From Sphingorhabdus sp. EL138 (lineage in GTDB: Bacteria > Pseudomonadota > Alphaproteobacteria > Sphingomonadales > Sphingomonadaceae): DNA of 64,000 nucleotides. Location: contig NZ_OGVD01000002.1 of the NCBI RefSeq assembly GCF_900258045.1, forward strand, positions 62,001-126,000. Reading direction: 5' to 3'. Shown one piece after another: positions 60,626 through 64,000 of this stretch. A model generated the notes under the pieces. The model was not told where the DNA came from. It saw nothing but the letters and a program-made list of their open reading frames with translations, and did not search any database. The number at the start of each line of letters is the position of its first letter. Positions within the stretch are counted from its first letter, which is position 1. Both the position numbers and the translations under genes were made by a program.

Positions 60626-62086
60626 TTAAGAGGCTGATGTGCCGGACGCAAGAGGAACTAGCTTGCCCGGATTCATTATGTTTTTGGGATCAATCGCGCT
60701 TTTAATCGCTCGCAGCACCAATATGCGGGCATCGCCGGACAATCGCTCAAGCTCATCACGTTTGGTCTGACCAATACCATGCTCAGCAGAAATCGAACCG
60801 CCCTCCGCTACAACAAGGTCATGTACCATCCGTGATATTGTTTGAGAGGATCGTTCCATCCATTGTGATCCATCCCGTCCGGCTTTGATTTCGGTTGGCG
60901 CTTTGACATGAAAATGCACGTTACCGTCGCCCATATGGCCAAAGGCAGCCACTTTTGTACCGGTATACGCTTCTTCAATCTGCGTACCCGCGGTGGTTAT
61001 GAAGTCCGCCATCCGCGCGACGGGAACGCTGATATCATGTTGCAAAGCCGGACCGCTGGCGCGTTCTGCTTCTGAAATCGAATCGCGGATCTTCCAAAAG
61101 GCCTCGGCTTGGCTTTCGTTTGAGGCAATGGCTGCATCCTGGATCAGGCCTTGTTCCAAGGCTTCAGCCAGAAGTTTCTCCACCAGTTCGCGCGGATCGG
61201 TCGCCAGTTCCTGATCGCGGACAAATTCTATGAGCACATTCCATGATGCACTATCATTTAGTGGTGGGCGGGTATCCGGTATATGTTCAAGGACTGCATC
61301 CAGGCAGGTTTTCGGGACGATTTCAAATCCTTCCAGCGACTGGCCTTCTCGAGCGTTGAGAAATTTGAACAATGCATAGGCGGCTTGGGGAGAGGCAACG
61401 CCAGCCCATGCGACACAGCGATCGATCAGGGCTGGCACGGTCTTGAGGGTTGCAGCTGTTACAATGCCAAGCGTTCCTTCTCCGCCAATCAGGAGCTGTT
61501 TCAGATCATAACCACGATTGTCCTTTTTCAGGGGCGACAAGCCGTTATAAATGCTGCCATCGGGAAGCACCGCTTCCAAACCAGCCACCAGCGAACGCAT
61601 CGCGCCATGACGCAAAACCTGAGTACCCCCGGCATTGGTTGAAACCAGGCCGCCGATGGTCGCCGACCCTTTGCCACCGAGTGTCAACGGGAAGCGTTGA
61701 CCATGATCGTTCAAGGCTTCGTGTAAATTTTCCAGTATCAAACCGGCGTCACAGACTGTCAGTTGACCACCAGCATCAATATCACGGATCTTGTTCATCC
61801 GGCGCAGTGAAAGCAATATGGACTGTCCTGTCTTATCCGGCGTTGCACCGCCAACCATTCCACTATTGCCCCCCTGCGGAACAAGGGCAATCGCGTGAGC
61901 ATTGGCGATTTTGGCAATTGCGGAAACTTCTTCGGTTGAGGCCGGGGAGATCAATGCCAACGCCTTGCCGGTATAGCGTCCTCGCCAATCGGTTAGCCAA
62001 GGCGCCATATCATCGGAAGCGCTCGTAAAACCCTTCGACCCGACAATTTCGGCCATACTATTTAACCAATCGGGTATTTCCGACAT
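60626..62086 (-). CDS. GlcD/DLD-type FAD-dependent D-2-hydroxyacid dehydrogenase
   Basis: 486 residues from ATG 62086 with GGAG six bases upstream. FAD_binding_4 domain: LVPQGGNSGMVGGATPDKTGQSILLSLRRMNKI and SATIGGLVSTNAGGTQVLRHGAMR. C-terminal FAD-oxidase domain: AFGHMGDGNVHFHVKAP, with the metal-binding His residues, and ISAEHGIGQTKRDEL. It oxidises a D-2-hydroxyacid such as D-lactate, glycolate or D-2-hydroxyglutarate; which one cannot be told. SapC is 52 bases downstream. Confidence 0.93.
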   Translation of the reverse strand: MSEIPDWLNSMAEIVGSKGFTSASDDMAPWLTDWRGRYTGKALALISPASTEEVSAIAKIANAHAIALVPQGGNSGMVGGATPDKTGQSILLSLRRMNKIRDIDAGGQLTVCDAGLILENLHEALNDHGQRFPLTLGGKGSATIGGLVSTNAGGTQVLRHGAMRSLVAGLEAVLPDGSIYNGLSPLKKDNRGYDLKQLLIGGEGTLGIVTAATLKTVPALIDRCVAWAGVASPQAAYALFKFLNAREGQSLEGFEIVPKTCLDAVLEHIPDTRPPLNDSASWNVLIEFVRDQELATDPRELVEKLLAEALEQGLIQDAAIASNESQAEAFWKIRDSISEAERASGPALQHDISVPVARMADFITTAGTQIEEAYTGTKVAAFGHMGDGNVHFHVKAPTEIKAGRDGSQWMERSSQTISRMVHDLVVAEGGSISAEHGIGQTKRDELERLSGDARILVLRAIKSAIDPKNIMNPGKLVPLASGTSAS

Positions 62087-62228
62087 GATGCGCTCCAAGA
62101 TGATGAGAAGGGATTTCTCGGCTATAGATGCTTTGCACTCAAACACCAATATGGCAGTAGAAAAGACAGTTCATCAATTGTTCAATCGCCGTTGTTATAG
62201 CCATGGTGATGATAACTAGGGGTTTCGG

Positions 62229-62723
62229 GTGAGTCTTTCACTTTTTGCATCACTGCTGCTGGCGACGCCGACCGCTTCAGAGCTGCCGATTACCGATACT
62301 CCGGGGACAGCCGAGGGCGTTTTTATTGGCCCGGCCGAATACAAATTGGCGCAGGTCCGTATCGAAAAGCGGGTAATCATCCGGGTACCGCGACGACGTG
62401 CACGTAGGTCTAACCCAGTGGCAGATTTTTCGCGAAGATCTGCCCCCGTGACCTATAAGGAGCAGAAAATCGGGAAATGTCTGCCGATGGACAATATCCT
62501 TGGAGTTCAGCGGTTTGGTGAGCGTTATCTGGATCTAGTTACAAAGGACCGTCAGCAGATACGGGCCCGGCTAAAGAAAAAATGCCAGGCACGCAGTTTT
62601 TACTCGGGTTTCTACATGGAAAAATCCGGTGACGGAAAAATCTGTGTTGACCGTGACATTTTGCATTCGCGAACCGGCACGAAATGCGAGATTGATAAGT
62701 TTCGATTGCTAGTACGCGAATGA
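62229..62723 (+). CDS. Secreted basic protein of unknown function
   Basis: 164 residues from GTG 62229. A short hydrophobic N-terminus (SLFASLLLATPTASE) suggests export. The middle is very basic (KRVIIRVPRRRARRSN) and four cysteines in the C-terminal half (IGKCLPM, KKKCQARS, KICVDRD, TKCEID) could form disulfides. I do not recognise the family. It is divergent from the FAD dehydrogenase; the helicase gene follows after 138 bases with nothing recognisable between. Confidence 0.7.
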   Translation: MSLSLFASLLLATPTASELPITDTPGTAEGVFIGPAEYKLAQVRIEKRVIIRVPRRRARRSNPVADFSRRSAPVTYKEQKIGKCLPMDNILGVQRFGERYLDLVTKDRQQIRARLKKKCQARSFYSGFYMEKSGDGKICVDRDILHSRTGTKCEIDKFRLLVRE

Positions 62724-62861
62724 TCACCATTGCTGAGCATCGTCTGACCAATTGAAAACGCTAGACAGCTTGACAAAAGCAGCGTTTCGCACCATCCCCC
62801 CGAACAGCTTTGACAGGCTTGTTGATCGTGCGTCTATGCACTGTAATTTTCCGGAAACACT

Positions 62862-64000
62862 ATGAAATTTGCCGACCTCGGCCTCTCTGATGAATTGTTA
62901 AAAGCTGTAGCTGATGCAGGCTATGATGAGCCGACGCCCATTCAGGCACAGGCCATTCCGCCCGTCCTGATGATGAAGGACATTATCGGGATTGCACAGA
63001 CCGGTACCGGTAAAACAGCAAGTTTCGTGCTTCCGATGATCGATATCTTGGCCCACGGTCGTTCCCGGGCGCGAATGCCGAGGTCGCTGATCCTCGAGCC
63101 AACCCGAGAATTGGCGGCGCAGGTTGCGGAGAATTTTGAGAAATATGGCAAGAACCACAATCTTAGCATGGCGCTGCTCATCGGCGGAGTCTCGATGGGC
63201 GATCAGGTCAAGGCTTTGGAAAAAGGTGTGGACGTCCTGATCGCCACTCCTGGTCGATTGATGGATTTGTTTGAACGCGGACGGATTTTGATGTCCGGTT
63301 GTGAATTGCTGGTCATTGATGAAGCGGACCGCATGCTCGACATGGGTTTCATTCCGGATATCGAACAAATTTGTTCGAAATTGCCATCCACGCGGCAGAC
63401 AATGCTCTTTTCTGCCACGATGCCGCCACCGATCAAGAAATTGTCCGATCAGTTTCTCAATAATCCCAAGTCTGTTGAAGTGTCACGGCCTGCAACAGCC
63501 AACACGTCGATTGATCAATCGATTATCAATGTCGCGCCAAAGGCAAAGCGCAAGCTGCTCTATGGTATATTGGACAATGAAGGTGTCGATACTGCGATAA
63601 TCTTTTGTAATCGCAAAACCGAAGTTCGCGATCTTTGTCAGCAGATGCGCAAAGATGGATTTGATGCCGGTCAGATACACGGCGACATGGATCAAAGTTC
63701 ACGCCTTGCCGAACTGGAACGCTTCAAGTCCGGTGAAATCAACATATTATGTGCATCCGATGTTGCCGCGCGCGGCTTGGATATAAAGGGTGTCAGCCAT
63801 GTAGTGAACTACGACATCCCTTGGCATCCCGATGATTATGTTCACCGGATCGGCCGAACTGGACGAGCTGGAGCCACTGGCATCGCAATCACATTTGTTA
63901 CCAAGCGCGACGATGAGCATGTCGATAGCATAGAGAAGTTGACTGGAATTAAAATACCCGTGCGGGACAGTAAGTCGGTCAAGCCGGAAAAAAAGCAGAG
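62862..64000 (+). CDS. DEAD-box ATP-dependent RNA helicase (C-terminus beyond window)
   Basis: 379 complete codons before the window ends. Q motif PTPIQAQA, motif I AQTGTGKT, Ib TPGRLMD, II DEAD (LVIDEADRMLDMGF), III SAT, and in the second domain IIFCNRKTE, ASDVAARGLDIKGV and HRIGRTGRAG. It unwinds RNA duplexes in ribosome assembly or mRNA decay; the N-terminus MKFADLGLSDELLKA fits the RhlE/DeaD-like group of Alphaproteobacteria. The tail, which usually carries Lys/Arg-rich repeats, starts near the window end. Confidence 0.97.
   Translation, partial: MKFADLGLSDELLKAVADAGYDEPTPIQAQAIPPVLMMKDIIGIAQTGTGKTASFVLPMIDILAHGRSRARMPRSLILEPTRELAAQVAENFEKYGKNHNLSMALLIGGVSMGDQVKALEKGVDVLIATPGRLMDLFERGRILMSGCELLVIDEADRMLDMGFIPDIEQICSKLPSTRQTMLFSATMPPPIKKLSDQFLNNPKSVEVSRPATANTSIDQSIINVAPKAKRKLLYGILDNEGVDTAIIFCNRKTEVRDLCQQMRKDGFDAGQIHGDMDQSSRLAELERFKSGEINILCASDVAARGLDIKGVSHVVNYDIPWHPDDYVHRIGRTGRAGATGIAITFVTKRDDEHVDSIEKLTGIKIPVRDSKSVKPEKKQ

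Noticed and set aside
1-64000. CRISPR arrays, rRNA genes and complete insertion sequences
   Set aside because: No regularly spaced direct repeats, rRNA sequence or transposase gene was recognised on either strand.

Overview
The window looks like chromosomal DNA of a sphingomonad-type alphaproteobacterium. Evidence: a single bifunctional RelA/SpoT enzyme with TGS and ACT domains, CpdR, a CC_3452-family exported protein, SapC, the complex I accessory subunit NDUFA12 followed by a DUF2155 lipoprotein, a catecholate-type TonB receptor, and moderately G+C-rich housekeeping DNA. The genus cannot be fixed from the sequence alone. There is no rRNA, CRISPR array or intact insertion sequence. Three tRNAs are present (Trp-CCA, Gly-TCC, Val-GAC).

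Layout. 1-9.2 kb: truncated LytS-type sensor kinase, HD-domain protein, PaaI thioesterase, HxlR regulator, CC_3452 protein, Rsh stringent-response enzyme, SRPBCC protein, FKBP, rpsU, class II aldolase, an orphan [2Fe-2S] subunit and an SMR exporter. 9.3-12.8 kb: TonB receptor with two Fur-like boxes shared with divergent arsC, then an orphan ParA ATPase. 12.8-24 kb: GGDEF/EAL protein, fatty acyl-AMP ligase, RecX, double cold-shock protein, DUF192 lipoprotein, NDUFA12, DUF2155, aat, an OxyR-like regulator, nhaA and a YbaN protein. Here aat and DUF2155 overlap tail to tail by about 300 bases.

24-30.4 kb is a catabolic-looking block: Rieske oxygenase, cupin, PilZ, tRNA-Trp, glyoxalase, TetR regulator, then a tightly packed operon (PhyH dioxygenase, NTF2-like, two kappa-GST/HCCA-isomerase-like proteins). 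A perfect 20-bp palindrome sits between the TetR gene and this operon. The block lies between tRNA-Trp and secE-nusG-rplK-rplA, genes that are often adjacent in Alphaproteobacteria. 32.6-42.7 kb: outer membrane protein, GFA enzyme, glpD, tRNA-Gly, acyl-CoA ligase, ohr, a six-EF-hand secreted protein and an OmpR/EnvZ-type two-component system.

42.6-46.5 kb is the most accessory-looking stretch: a motB remnant lacking its membrane anchor, fused out of frame to the end of a small HTH gene, then an A+T-rich KAP-family P-loop NTPase that is a candidate stand-alone defence gene. 46.5-64 kb returns to the backbone: acnA, CMD and VOC proteins, TauE/SafE, TetR, DUF389, MAPEG, rpmF-plsX-fabH, an AraC-type regulator whose frame runs antisense through tRNA-Val, cpdR, N-formylglutamate amidohydrolase, a probable small RNA with C-rich anti-Shine-Dalgarno loops, SapC, a GlcD-type FAD dehydrogenase and a DEAD-box helicase cut by the window end.
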